From positions 85,402 to 149,401 of the forward strand of contig NZ_VXKS01000005.1 in the NCBI RefSeq assembly GCF_008711525.1: DNA of 64,000 nt. Reading direction: 5' to 3'. The notes beneath the pieces were generated by a model that searched no databases, was not told where the DNA came from, and saw only the letters and a program-made list of their open reading frames with translations. Of this stretch, positions 55,885 to 64,000 are shown in pieces. This stretch comes from Cysteiniphilum sp. JM-1. GTDB lineage: Bacteria > Pseudomonadota > Gammaproteobacteria > Francisellales > Francisellaceae. The position numbers and the translations under genes are program-made. Within the stretch, counting starts at the first letter, position 1, and every line of letters starts with the position of its first letter.

Positions 55885-57309
55885 TTAAAAGGCACCTAGA
55901 AGTGGCCAATAGAGTGCCATTGCTAATGTAATAACAATAATCCCAGCTAATTTAAGTCCTACACCCCACGCCATTGCCTGATGAATCTTGACGTGATCTG
56001 ATTGCACAACGAGTGCCATTGCTGGCGTGCTCACAGGTAACATAAAGGTTAGTCCAGCACTTGTCGCAATCGCAATGGTCACCACACGTGGATCAATGCC
56101 ATACTCCACCGCTAAAGCTAAGCCAATCGGTAATAGGACAGCTACTGAGGCCGCATTGCTCATAATCTCTGTTAATATCGCTGCCAATACCACAAGCAAG
56201 ATGAGAATAACTAAAGGTGATTCAATGCCTAAACGCATCATCATTTGCACCATCTCTGCGGCAGCTCCTGTGTTACGTAAGGCGACACTTAAAGCAATTG
56301 CACTACCATACATCAAGACAATGCCCCACTGCACATCTTTCTCAACTTCTTTCCAATTGGTAATGCGTAAACTAAAAGCGATAATCACACCCAAAAAGGC
56401 AATCCAATCTAGGCCCCAAGCCGTGCCATAACACACCCATAATACAATCGTAAATAATACGACAATTAGTGTTAAGATCTCGCGCTTTGTGATTTTGCCA
56501 ATTTGCTTTTTATGCGCCATTAATGTCTCACGCGCTAATTGAATATTAGCCCCTGTATTATGCGCTGCAATCAAGACACAAACACTTGCTAATGCCAGCA
56601 TAATAAGCACAATCGGGATCACCCAAATACTCCATTGAATAAAACCAATATGACTGGCATGCGCAAATTGTGCATTATTGGCAAAGGTATCTTGCAATAT
56701 CCCTAAGGCTAACGGCGCACGCGCGCCACCTAATAGGGTAGCAGTCCCGCCGATCATCGCACCCCACGCCATTGCCATATAAGCGGCAAAGGCAAAGCGG
56801 CTTTTCTTTCTCACATTTGCCGCCGTTACGATTTCAAGCACAATAGGCAGTAGCATTGCCGCTACCGCATGCTCACTAATAAAAAACGCCATAATACTTG
56901 CTAGCACAAAGATTGACATACACAATCTTTTTGAGCCTGTACCAAACTTTGCAATAATAGTAATTGCAAAACGTTTGCTGAGTCCCGAGCGCATTACTGG
57001 ACTTGCTAAAATAAAAGCACCTAAAACGAAAAAAATCGCTGAGTTACCAAAATAACTATAAACATCTTGTGAAAAGATATCACCTGACATCGGCAACAAA
57101 AACAACACAATAATGCCCGTTACTGCCAACGGGAAAATATTACTAATCCATAAAAAGGCAGCCACACAAAATACCGCAAACGCATGTTTGCCGGCTTCAC
57201 TAAAGTGTCCAACTGGCAGATAAAGCGCCACAAAATAAATCACAACAGCAGCTAAAACACACAAGAAAATACTTGGGATAGTGGGCAATTCCATTTCTTT
57301 TTGATGCAT
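55885..57309 (-). CDS. SLC13/DASS-family sodium:anion symporter
   Basis: About 474 residues from ATG 57309 (a GTG at 57330 and a later ATG, MELPTIP, are alternatives). Around twelve membrane segments with the family's inner repeat: FFVLGAFILASPVMRSGLSKR, ISEHAVAAMLLPIVLEI in the first half, and MSNAASVAVLLPIGLALAV and SAGLTFMLPVSTPAMALV in the second. These SNT-like loops (here SEH and SNA) bind sodium and substrate. Probable substrates are C4 dicarboxylates or sulfate; citrate is also possible. Confidence 0.85.
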   Translation of the reverse strand: MHQKEMELPTIPSIFLCVLAAVVIYFVALYLPVGHFSEAGKHAFAVFCVAAFLWISNIFPLAVTGIIVLFLLPMSGDIFSQDVYSYFGNSAIFFVLGAFILASPVMRSGLSKRFAITIIAKFGTGSKRLCMSIFVLASIMAFFISEHAVAAMLLPIVLEIVTAANVRKKSRFAFAAYMAMAWGAMIGGTATLLGGARAPLALGILQDTFANNAQFAHASHIGFIQWSIWVIPIVLIMLALASVCVLIAAHNTGANIQLARETLMAHKKQIGKITKREILTLIVVLFTIVLWVCYGTAWGLDWIAFLGVIIAFSLRITNWKEVEKDVQWGIVLMYGSAIALSVALRNTGAAAEMVQMMMRLGIESPLVILILLVVLAAILTEIMSNAASVAVLLPIGLALAVEYGIDPRVVTIAIATSAGLTFMLPVSTPAMALVVQSDHVKIHQAMAWGVGLKLAGIIVITLAMALYWPLLGAF

Positions 57310-57402
57310 AGTTTGATACTCATAAACCACTGTCTATAAACAGTAGTTGAGCAAGTGATTTTTTTCCAGCGCTTTTCATGAATTTCTAATTAAGCTAATC
57401 GT

Positions 57403-57425
57403 AGGGGCGTAGCGCATACGCCCCT
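57403..57425. repeat. Perfect 9-base hairpin GGGGCG
   Basis: AGGGGCGTA-GCGCA-TACGCCCCT, between the transporter and the outer-membrane barrel gene. GC-rich in an AT-rich surround, so it resembles a mobile intergenic palindrome of the REP type rather than a terminator; a T-tract is short on both sides. Confidence 0.55.
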
Positions 57426-57441
57426 TTACAATGTCTGTCTA

Positions 57442-58224
57442 TCAGAAGATAAATTTCATCATTAAGCCAGCATCGACCGTATTATTCTCTGGCTCATACC
57501 ACACTTTCTGTGTAGCACCATCCGCTGTTTCAGAAGTTTGAATTTTCCAATATTTAATGTATGGTCCAATAAGCCATGCCCAACTTCCTTGATCACGACC
57601 CAAAAGCAAATAGCCATTAGCACCCCAGCCTTCGCGTTGTTGATTGGTAACTCCGCCATCAATACCAGAGTATTGTATCCCATGAATCAGTCCATCAAAC
57701 TCAAGACGTGACTGAATAATCAGTTTATTCTTATGCCATGATATATCGGCACCTACTGGGATATAGAAATAATTTGAAATACGTAAATATCCCGCTGAAT
57801 TGTTACTTGAATCATTATTCAGATAACGATAGCCCAAACCAATATATGGAGTGAGCTTCAACCCTGATTTTTGCCATGAAAAAACATAACCGACCTTCGG
57901 TGAAATACCCAAGATATAGCTATTATCATTATCCATCTGGAATGCCTGCCCATTAAGAAGACGCCCATCATATTTGCCATTGACAAAACCAAATTGTCCA
58001 TCGACAATCAAGGTCACTTTATTGCGATCAATATATTGGTAGCTACCATCTAAACCAAAGCTTGGTCCTTTGATACTGATGAGCCCCGGTTCACGATAGC
58101 TATAGTATCCTGCCATTGGTGAGATTGAAAACAAAGAGCAACCCGCTTTATCAATACCACAAGTTGCATTGGCATTTATCGTTGTTAATAAAATCGCTGA
58201 AAAACCCACTATCCTTTTTATCAT
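57442..58224 (-). CDS. Small outer-membrane beta-barrel protein
   Basis: About 260 residues. The ATG at 58224 has AGGGAG 7 bases upstream, while that at 58230 has only 1 base of spacing. A signal peptide (MIKRIVGFSAILLTTINANA) precedes a mature chain of alternating aromatic strands (GYVFSWQKSGLKLTPYIGLGYRYL, quoted in part; FYIPVGADISWHKNKLIIQS) ending in ...LMMKFIF, an outer-membrane C-terminal Phe. No closer family could be assigned; it may be a porin-like or OmpA-like barrel. Confidence 0.75.
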   Translation of the reverse strand: MIKRIVGFSAILLTTINANATCGIDKAGCSLFSISPMAGYYSYREPGLISIKGPSFGLDGSYQYIDRNKVTLIVDGQFGFVNGKYDGRLLNGQAFQMDNDNSYILGISPKVGYVFSWQKSGLKLTPYIGLGYRYLNNDSSNNSAGYLRISNYFYIPVGADISWHKNKLIIQSRLEFDGLIHGIQYSGIDGGVTNQQREGWGANGYLLLGRDQGSWAWLIGPYIKYWKIQTSETADGATQKVWYEPENNTVDAGLMMKFIF

Positions 58225-58303
58225 CGGCATTCTCCCTAATTAATGAACTTATATACCCATCACAAAGCATTTTACAGAATTTTTTGCTTTGTTTTTTGCG
58301 TGC

Positions 58304-58364
58304 TTTTGGCAAGTTAAATTTTGACAATAGTCCTAACTATTACCTGCAATCCAACTTGCCAAAA
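58304..58364. repeat. 12-base inverted repeat with internal hairpin, downstream of gmk
   Basis: TTTTGGCAAGTT (58304-58315) and AACTTGCCAAAA (58353-58364) are perfect complements separated by 37 bases, and the spacer itself has AATAGT-CCTA-ACTATT. The whole 61 bases could fold into one long stem with an inner hairpin. No T-tract follows on either strand, so a standard terminator is unlikely. Confidence 0.55.
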
Positions 58365-58416
58365 TCTTCACAAACTACTTTACAATCAAACACCGCAAAA
58401 TGATTTACGATGGGTA

Positions 58417-59007
58417 TTACAGACAGTAGTCTAGATGAGATTTTAACTTTTGCACACGAAAACATGCCCGCAAATCAGCTAAGGCTTCATTAAAGTTATC
58501 ATTAATAATGACATAGTCATACTCATTGGCATGCGATGCCTCGTTTTGTGCGTCTTGCATGCGTCTAACAATCACCTCTTGTGAATCCTGCCCCCGTTTG
58601 ACTAAGCGCTCACGCAAAGCGTCCAAGTTTGGCGGCAGTATAAAAATACTAACACAATTATTTTTAAAGATTTCTCTGGCTTGCCTTGCGCCTTGCCAAT
58701 CAATCTCTAAGATTACGTCTAAGCCTTTCTGTGTCAGTGTATTAACGGATGCTTTAGACGTTCCATAATAATGATCAAACACCTTGGCATATTCAATAAA
58801 GTCATCTTCTGCAATCATTTTTTCAAATACTTCATGACCAACAAAATGATAATGCTGCCCATTGACTTCTTGCGGGCGTGGCTTACGCGTTGTATGTGAC
58901 ACGCTAACCGCAACATCATCATTGGTTTCAATAAGCGCTTTTAACAATGACGTCTTCCCCGCACCTGAGGGAGCTGAAACAATATAAACCGTACCTAGCT
59001 TGCTCAT
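58417..59007 (-). CDS. gmk: Guanylate kinase
   Basis: Phosphorylates GMP to GDP. The frame is open from 59031, but ATG 59007 (MSKLGTVYIVSAPSGAGKTS) starts in the usual place, 4 bases after the galU stop. About 196 residues, one domain: P-loop APSGAGKTSLL, SVSHTTRKPRPQEVNG, LEIDWQGARQ. Followed by galU upstream, which is not the E. coli gene order (gmk-rpoZ-spoT). Confidence 0.95.
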   Translation of the reverse strand: MSKLGTVYIVSAPSGAGKTSLLKALIETNDDVAVSVSHTTRKPRPQEVNGQHYHFVGHEVFEKMIAEDDFIEYAKVFDHYYGTSKASVNTLTQKGLDVILEIDWQGARQAREIFKNNCVSIFILPPNLDALRERLVKRGQDSQEVIVRRMQDAQNEASHANEYDYVIINDNFNEALADLRACFRVQKLKSHLDYCL

Positions 59008-59011
59008 TTTA

Positions 59012-59902
59012 TTAATGATCCAAAAGTTCATTCACTGTATTTACGCCAAGCGTTGTCTGCACATGCGCCATAAACTTTTTACCCAGTAGTTTATCGCGAG
59101 TTGCTAACTCAAAGTTGGCAATCAAAAATCCAAGCTTATCACCACAATCATAGCGCGTACCTTCAAAGTTATGTGCGACAAGTCGTTGTGTTTCAATCAG
59201 CTTAGCAATGGCATCAGTTAGTTGAATCTCACCACCGGCACCTTTAGGGATTGTTTCAAGATAATCAAAAATTTCTCCTGGTAATATATATCGACCAACG
59301 ACGGCATTAGTTGACGGTGCTTTCTCAGGTGATGGCTTTTCAACAATCGCTTCAATGCTCTGATCTGCTCGTGTTTTAACGATCCCGTAAGAACCTGTAT
59401 CTTTCTTTGGTACATTTTGTACCGCGATAACACCGCATTTTTGATAATAATATTGATTCATCATTTGTGACAAAGCACCTTTACCATCAACATTATCAAT
59501 TAAATCATCCGCTAATAAGACAGCAAAAGGCTCATTACCAATTAAAGGCTTGGCACATAAAACTGCATGCCCCAACCCTAGCGCTTCTTTTTGGCGCACA
59601 TAGGCACAGTTAACACTCGAAGGCAGTATGTTTCGTACAGTTTCCAATAGCTCAAGTTTGCCCTTTTGCTCAAGATTATATTCCAACTCAAAGTTCTTAT
59701 CGAAATGATCTTCTATCGCGCGCTTATGCGTGCTCGTCACAAAGATAAGTTCATTAATCCCTGCTTCAATGGCTTCTTCAACCGCATATTGAATCAAAGG
59801 TTTATCAACAACCGTTAACATTTCTTTTGGCGAGGCTTTCGTTGCTGGTAAGAAACGCGTACCTAATCCGGCAACCGGAAATACCGCTTTTGTAATCTTC
59901 AT
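59012..59902 (-). CDS. galU: UTP--glucose-1-phosphate uridylyltransferase
   Basis: Makes UDP-glucose for LPS and polysaccharides. ATG 59902 has AGGAG 8 bases upstream; the open frame extends a further 69 bases without need. About 296 residues. [25 protein letters not shown] is the family N-terminus (quoted in part: [18 protein letters not shown]), then [16 protein letters not shown], and [20 protein letters not shown]. The 3' end stops 4 bases from gmk. Confidence 0.95.
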   Translation of the reverse strand: MKITKAVFPVAGLGTRFLPATKASPKEMLTVVDKPLIQYAVEEAIEAGINELIFVTSTHKRAIEDHFDKNFELEYNLEQKGKLELLETVRNILPSSVNCAYVRQKEALGLGHAVLCAKPLIGNEPFAVLLADDLIDNVDGKGALSQMMNQYYYQKCGVIAVQNVPKKDTGSYGIVKTRADQSIEAIVEKPSPEKAPSTNAVVGRYILPGEIFDYLETIPKGAGGEIQLTDAIAKLIETQRLVAHNFEGTRYDCGDKLGFLIANFELATRDKLLGKKFMAHVQTTLGVNTVNELLDH

Positions 59903-59918
59903 TTGTTTACTCCTGTGT

Positions 59919-60662
59919 TTAACCACCAATGGCTTTAACTTTATCGTTAATCCATTGGTAACAATATTCATTTAGCTCATCAACACCCAAATCACTTGGT
60001 GAAACAGCTTGCCCAAAAGACAACGTCACAATACCTGGTTTGATCAAACCTGCCTTATTTGGCCAAAACTTACCTGAATTATGCGCCACAGGCACGACCA
60101 TTGCACCACTGGATTTTGCCAAAGTAATCGCCGTTTTATGGAATTTCGGATATTGCCCAACAGGCACACGTGTGCCTTCTGGGAAAATCACGATACTTAA
60201 CCCTGACTTTAAACGCTCTTTACCCATTTGTAATACTTTTTTAAAGGACTTTAAGCTTTGCTTGCGATCAATAGGAATACTATCGACAGCTTTTAAACCT
60301 TGCCCAAACACAGGGATCCTCAAAAGCTCTTCTTTTAACACAAAACACACATTATTTAGCAAGCCATGGAATACCACGGTTTCCCATGAGGATTGGTGTT
60401 TGCACACATAAACACACGGCTCTTTTAAAAGGTTCTCTTGACCTTCGGTTTTAACACGTAGCCATAAGAAAATAACAAGCCCCCAACGTGTTAATATTGA
60501 CCAAACTTTTGCTGGAATTAAACGCACAGCTATCGGCAATCTTAACATGCCTAGAACCACTGTCAACGTTGCTAAGACGATAGTCAATATTAAGACATAA
60601 ACCACAAAAATAATTTGCCTTAGCCACAATATGCCATACCATAAGCCTTTTATTAGATTCAT
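59919..60662 (-). CDS. plsC: 1-acyl-sn-glycerol-3-phosphate acyltransferase (PlsC type)
   Basis: Acylates lysophosphatidic acid at the membrane. 247 residues with two N-terminal membrane helices. The first acyltransferase motif is [11 protein letters not shown], with HX4E rather than HX4D, a variant I believe also occurs in beta/gammaproteobacterial members of this family. Others present: [35 protein letters not shown], and [13 protein letters not shown]. Its start overlaps gmhB by 4 bases. Confidence 0.9.
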   Translation of the reverse strand: MNLIKGLWYGILWLRQIIFVVYVLILTIVLATLTVVLGMLRLPIAVRLIPAKVWSILTRWGLVIFLWLRVKTEGQENLLKEPCVYVCKHQSSWETVVFHGLLNNVCFVLKEELLRIPVFGQGLKAVDSIPIDRKQSLKSFKKVLQMGKERLKSGLSIVIFPEGTRVPVGQYPKFHKTAITLAKSSGAMVVPVAHNSGKFWPNKAGLIKPGIVTLSFGQAVSPSDLGVDELNEYCYQWINDKVKAIGG

Positions 60663-61222
60663 ACCACAGCCTCCACAAACTGCTGTAAATTATCAAACAC
60701 CATGACATCCTTTAATTCACTGTGATGCTTTGCTAACGTTCTTAAGCCCTTACCAGTTTTAACCAAGACTGGTGTGCAATTCGCTTTTCTTGCCGCTTGG
60801 ATATCTTTAAAGCTATCACCGACAAAAAAAACCTCGGGACTCAATGCTATATTCAGTTTCAGACTGATCTCATCAAGCATGCCTGTTTGCGGCTTGCGGC
60901 AAATGCAATGTGCATCAGGAGTATGCGGACAATAGGCAATATGCTTAATGGCATCTTTATCTTCAGCTAACAGGTTATATAACTTATCATGCATGCTCAT
61001 CAGTGTTTTAAAATCGAAAAGTCCGCGTCCAACACCTGATTGATTCGTTGCAACTGCCACAGGGATATTTTTTGCTTTAAGCTCAATAATTGCCTCGACA
61101 CTTCCAGGAATAGGCTGCCACTCATCTGCTGATTTTATATAATCATCCGAATCTTCATTAATCACACCATCTCGATCAAGAATAATAAGTGTTGGTGCTA
61201 TCGCTTTTATTTGTTTTATCAT
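60659..61222 (-). CDS. gmhB: D-glycero-beta-D-manno-heptose 1,7-bisphosphate 7-phosphatase
   Basis: HAD-IIIA phosphatase in the LPS heptose pathway. About 187 residues from ATG 61222 (a TTG at 61234 directly after the fdxA stop is the alternative). Catalytic ILDRDGVINEDSDDYI with the two Asp, ATNQSGVGRGLFD, a zinc-binding CPHTPDAHCICRKP, and FFVGDSFKDIQAARKA. The Cys/His cluster is diagnostic for GmhB rather than HisB. Confidence 0.92.
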   Translation of the reverse strand: MIKQIKAIAPTLIILDRDGVINEDSDDYIKSADEWQPIPGSVEAIIELKAKNIPVAVATNQSGVGRGLFDFKTLMSMHDKLYNLLAEDKDAIKHIAYCPHTPDAHCICRKPQTGMLDEISLKLNIALSPEVFFVGDSFKDIQAARKANCTPVLVKTGKGLRTLAKHHSELKDVMVFDNLQQFVEAVV

Positions 61223-61234
61223 ACAAAGGATCAA

Positions 61235-61558
61235 TCACTTAATAAGATACTGTCGTTTGTCTTTCACGTCACGCCATTGATCTGCATCTTCAGGCGGATC
61301 ACACTTCTCTGTGATATTATCCCATTCTTGTGACAATTCACGATTAAGCTCAACAAACTCTAACTGATCTTCTGGCAACTCGTCCTCTGAATAGATCGCA
61401 TTGACAGGACATTCTGGTTCGCACAGTGCGCAATCAATACACTCATCAGGGTTAATTACCAGCATATTTTCACCTTCGTAAAAACAATCTACCGGACACA
61501 CCTCAACACAGTCACCAAATTTACATTTAATACAACTTTCTGTTACCACAAATGGCAT
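61235..61558 (-). CDS. fdxA: 7Fe ferredoxin FdxA
   Basis: 107 residues, with [23 protein letters not shown] at the start (quoted in part: [18 protein letters not shown]), then [17 protein letters not shown]. The first set (C-x7-C...C) fits a [3Fe-4S] site and the second a [4Fe-4S] site, as in Azotobacter FdI-type and FdxA proteins. It carries electrons to unknown partners and lies between gmhB and the KfrA-like gene. Confidence 0.96.
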   Translation of the reverse strand: MPFVVTESCIKCKFGDCVEVCPVDCFYEGENMLVINPDECIDCALCEPECPVNAIYSEDELPEDQLEFVELNRELSQEWDNITEKCDPPEDADQWRDVKDKRQYLIK

Positions 61559-61634
61559 ATACGCACACCTTTTAGCTTCTTAAAAACGTCAATATTTTAA
61601 CACTTACCCAAGGTTTTAAAAGATTTATTAACAC

Positions 61635-62468
61635 TCAATCTTGCAACTTCTGTAAGACATACGCAAGCTCTTTTGAAATCACAAAATTATTGCGCACCAA
61701 TAAGTTAATTGTCTTTGCTTCAAATTGATCCAAAAACCAAAATTTAGTGGCAAAGTCATACACAGCATTGGCACGCAAATAGATACTGTTTATACCTTTT
61801 TGAAACTCACGCTCTAGCTTATGCTTTGGTGGCATTTTCACAACAATACTTTGCTTTTGCACATCATATGTTGCACAACAATCTGCTTTTAATAGCGCCA
61901 TTTGCGTTTGATAATCTCTCATTTGCGCTGGTCGTTGCTGCTGAGTTTCTTCAGTAACACGGTGATTTTTTACTACTTGCGCCTTTTGTAGTTGCTGCTG
62001 CAACATATAGTTTTGCTCTTTTAGCAACTTATGTTCTTGAATAAGCTGCTCAAACCTTACTTTAGTTCCATAGTAATTAACCTCCAGATGATCATTTCTC
62101 TGGCGTATTTTTTTTATCTCATGTTCATACTTATGTATTTTTGTTTTAATTTCTTGATCGATATAATCTTGCAACTTTTCCTTAAGATTGATGGCAACCT
62201 CTTTATGTTCGCGCAAAGCGCAAGATAATAATACCTTATCAATCACAGCACCTAAACCTAGCACCGTTTTTTCAGGAGGTTGCACCACCTCTTCCTTGGC
62301 AATCATTTCCGCTTTTTTAGTATCTTCTTTATATAAAAGCACCTTATCTGCCACATCAAAAAAAGAATAATGCTTATCAAGTAATTTACGCACTTTGGCA
62401 ATCGTAACTTCCTGCCCGTCACGTTTTAACATATGACATGCTTCATTCACTTGAGATTGGCTTAACAT
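61635..62468 (-). CDS. KfrA-like DNA-binding coiled-coil protein
   Basis: 277 residues. The N-terminal 45 residues (MLSQSQVNEACHMLKRDGQE, then VTIAKVRKLLDKHYSFFDV) resemble the KfrA_N helix-turn-helix of plasmid regulators. A charged coiled coil follows to about residue 175 and an unrecognised C-terminal globular part (FQKGINSIYLRANAVYDFATKFW). It is a chromosomal gene between fdxA and map; the role is unknown. Assignment is tentative. Confidence 0.6.
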   Translation of the reverse strand: MLSQSQVNEACHMLKRDGQEVTIAKVRKLLDKHYSFFDVADKVLLYKEDTKKAEMIAKEEVVQPPEKTVLGLGAVIDKVLLSCALREHKEVAINLKEKLQDYIDQEIKTKIHKYEHEIKKIRQRNDHLEVNYYGTKVRFEQLIQEHKLLKEQNYMLQQQLQKAQVVKNHRVTEETQQQRPAQMRDYQTQMALLKADCCATYDVQKQSIVVKMPPKHKLEREFQKGINSIYLRANAVYDFATKFWFLDQFEAKTINLLVRNNFVISKELAYVLQKLQD

Positions 62469-62476
62469 AGGCTATC

Positions 62477-63274
62477 CTAAATTTTCTCATCGTGGCGTTT
62501 TGTTAATATTTCAACACCATTTTCAGTCACTGCTAATGTATGCTCCCATTGTGCTGATAAACTTTTATCTTTAGTTACCGCCGTCCAGCCATCACGCAAG
62601 AGCGTCACCTGCTTTTTACCGGCATTAATCATCGGCTCAATGGTAAATGTCATACCAGGTTTTAAAACAGTCTGTAAAGACTTGTGCTCATGCGCCTGCT
62701 TTGAGACATAATGTAATACTTGAGGTTCTTCATGAAAACCTTGACCAATACCGTGACCGCAGAACATTTCGACCACAGAAAAGTTGTGTAACTTGGCATG
62801 CTTCTCAATCGCTTGAGCGATATCATGCAAGCGATTGCCAGGCTTAACCTGTTCAATCCCTTTAACAAGACACTCATAAGTCACATCTGTTAATCGTTGT
62901 GCGAGTATTGATGCTTTTTCACGTCCACCAACAAAGAACATCTTACTGGTATCACCATGAAAGCCATCTTTAATAACCGTCACATCAATATTTATAATAT
63001 CACCCGCTTTAAGCTTCTTTTCTGCAGGAATACCATGACATACGACATGATTAATCGATGTACATACTGATTTTGGGAACCCTCGATAATTCAAGCAAGC
63101 AGGAATGGCTTGTTGCTTATCAACGATATAATCATGGCATATCTTATCAAGCTCTGCTGTTGTCACACCGGGCACAACATATGATTCAATCATTTCTAGC
63201 ACTTCAGCCGCCAAACGACCTGCTACACGCATTTTCTCAATTTGTTCTGGTGTTTTTAAAATTATATTAGTCAT
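62477..63274 (-). CDS. map: Methionine aminopeptidase, type I
   Basis: Removes the initiator Met. ATG 63274 (MTNIILKTPEQIEKMRVAG) gives about 265 residues, the normal size. Metal ligands: INIDVTVIKDGFHGDTSKMF (two Asp), CGHGIGQGFHEEP (His), MTFTIEPMINAG (Glu), SAQWEHTLAVTENG (Glu). The usual neighbours rpsB and tsf are not seen; upstream lies the rRNA operon terminator region. Confidence 0.95.
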   Translation of the reverse strand: MTNIILKTPEQIEKMRVAGRLAAEVLEMIESYVVPGVTTAELDKICHDYIVDKQQAIPACLNYRGFPKSVCTSINHVVCHGIPAEKKLKAGDIINIDVTVIKDGFHGDTSKMFFVGGREKASILAQRLTDVTYECLVKGIEQVKPGNRLHDIAQAIEKHAKLHNFSVVEMFCGHGIGQGFHEEPQVLHYVSKQAHEHKSLQTVLKPGMTFTIEPMINAGKKQVTLLRDGWTAVTKDKSLSAQWEHTLAVTENGVEILTKRHDEKI

Positions 63275-63412
63275 GAATTCAGTTACATTATCTTTAACGT
63301 AGTAAACGTCGTATTGTACATGCATTGGTTATTGCATTTCAATCTAAAGCCAAAAACTAGCATTAATTTTATTGTCTTTAGCGAAATGAATGTTTGAATA
63401 GTCCTATTCCAC

Positions 63413-63441
63413 AAAGCAAAAAGGCACCTATCGGTGCCTTT
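63413..63441 (-). terminator. Rho-independent terminator of the rRNA operon
   Basis: On the minus strand AAAGGCACC-GATA-GGTGCCTTT is followed by TTGC and a T-rich stretch. The 9-base stem lies 11 bases after the distal 5S-like gene. It would end transcription of the rrn operon before map. Confidence 0.85.
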
Positions 63442-63451
63442 CTAAATAAAA

Positions 63452-63625
63452 AACCTGATGATGTTCTACTTTCACATGGCGAATGCCACACTATCATCGA
63501 CGCTAACTGTTTTCACTTCTGAGTTCGGAATGGGTTAAAAGCACTGCTTTTAACGACTTTGAAGCGAGGGGATATTTTCTCCCGAGCGTTGACTCAAAGT
63601 CCGGAATGATCACCATGGAAGGTTT
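63452..63625 (-). pseudogene. Second 5S rRNA-like gene with an inserted double hairpin
   Basis: The minus strand reads a 5S 3' two-thirds (CATTCCGAACTCAGAAGTG through the ATGTGAAAGTAGAACATC end) that matches the upstream 5S gene, and a 5' end that pairs with it (AAACCT / AGGTTT; ATGGTG / CATCAT). The middle of the 5' side is replaced by about 70 bases that form two hairpins: GTTAAAAGCA...TGCTTTTAAC (63534-63554) and GACTTTGA...TCAAAGTC (63555-63601). CATTCCG occurs on both sides of this block (63526-63532 and 63602-63608 on the minus strand). The 5' strand of helix II is gone, so it is probably not a working 5S. Confidence 0.75.
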
Positions 63626-63677
63626 TACGACAAACCGTCAAGGAAGTATTTTTGAAAAGCTCAGGTGAAATATATTA

Positions 63678-63795
63678 TGCTTGGCAATGTCTTACTTTCA
63701 CATGGCGAATGCCACACTATCATCAGCGCTAAATCGTTTCACTTCTGAGTTCGGAATGGAATCAGGTGGAGCCGATTTGCTATCGTCGCCAAGCA
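63678..63795 (-). rRNA. rrf: 5S ribosomal RNA
   Basis: 118 bases. Helix I pairs TGCTTGGC with GCCAAGCA perfectly; the core CATTCCGAACTCAGAAGTGAAAC and GATGATAGTGTGG are as in other gammaproteobacterial 5S RNAs. It follows the 23S gene by about 45 bases. Confidence 0.95.
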
Positions 63796-63837
63796 ACTTG
63801 TAGGTTCTCTAAAAACCTCTAACAATCTATCATAGAG

Positions 63838-64000
63838 TAATAACCAAGTCTCTCGGGCAATTAGTACTGGTTAGCTTCATACATTACTGCACTTCTACAG
63901 CCAGCCTATCAACGTCGTAGTCTTCAACAACCCTTCTAGGGGATTTAATCCCGGGAGATCTCATCTTGAGGCTGGCTTCCCGCTTAGATGCTTTCAGCGG
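63838..64000 (-). rRNA. rrl: 23S ribosomal RNA, 3' end (partial)
   Basis: Minus strand. CCGCTGAAAGCATCTAAGCG at the window edge, CCTCAAGATGAGATCTC and AGCTAACCAGTACTAATTG match the last 160 bases of bacterial 23S rRNA. The mature 3' end is close to GAGACTTGGTTA (about 63838-63845), set by comparison and not exact. Confidence 0.95.

Noticed and set aside
63452..63625. Group I or II intron in 5S
   Set aside because: The block is only about 70 bases, made of two plain hairpins, far too small for an intron and lacking intron core elements.

Overview
The window is AT-rich DNA from a gammaproteobacterium. The evidence is a complete tol-pal operon, the hemD-hemX-hemY and plsX-fabH clusters, the fkpB-ispH and dprA-smg pairs, and Gram-negative cell-envelope genes. 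A type VI secretion system (T6SS) whose IglC-like tube protein, small VgrG and PAAR-like tip resemble those of the Francisella pathogenicity island, together with the tolC-pcm pairing, points towards the Francisella/Fastidiosibacter/Piscirickettsia side of the class. That placement is inference; no 16S sequence lies in the window.

Bases 1-30,650 are core genome: the 3' part of mnmA; tolQRAB-pal-cpoB (minus); mazG-gloB-hemY-hemX-hemD-sufE (minus); a YqhA-type membrane protein, tolC and pcm (minus); trpR with a plausible self-operator and a GNAT gene (plus); murG (minus); purD (plus); a WbuC-type cupin and a Bcp peroxiredoxin (minus); yceD-rpmF-plsX-fabH followed by a GFA-family gene, ftsY and tcdA (plus); pssA, ispH and fkpB (minus); a LysM-family-like gene, dprA, smg and the NAD malic enzyme maeA (plus).

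Bases 30,653-52,252 are one minus-strand T6SS locus. In transcription order it reads: LuxR-type regulator, tssM, tssG, tssJ, tssL, tssF, a protein with a clan CD (caspase/clostripain-like) His/Cys dyad, a zinc-ribbon protein with a tandem repeat and hydrophobic segments, tssB, tssC, an IglC-like Hcp, tssK, tssA, a 988-residue PAAR-like tip protein, a small beta-helix VgrG, and a separate gp27/OB hub protein. No ClpV and no recognisable TssE are present, as in the Francisella system. The spike is split over three genes, and two unfamiliar proteins in the middle of the operon are candidate effectors. A short palindrome recurs in three intergenic gaps of this locus.

Bases 52,253-58,400 hold an isochorismatase-family gene, tRNA-Asn(GUU), an unrecognised 646-residue protein, an SLC13-type anion transporter and a small outer-membrane barrel protein. 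From 58,417 the core resumes on the minus strand: gmk, galU, a PlsC-type acyltransferase, gmhB, fdxA, a KfrA-like coiled-coil protein and map. The window ends inside an rRNA operon on the minus strand: 23S 3' end, a normal 5S gene, then a second 5S-like gene interrupted by a roughly 70-base double hairpin between short direct repeats, and a rho-independent terminator.
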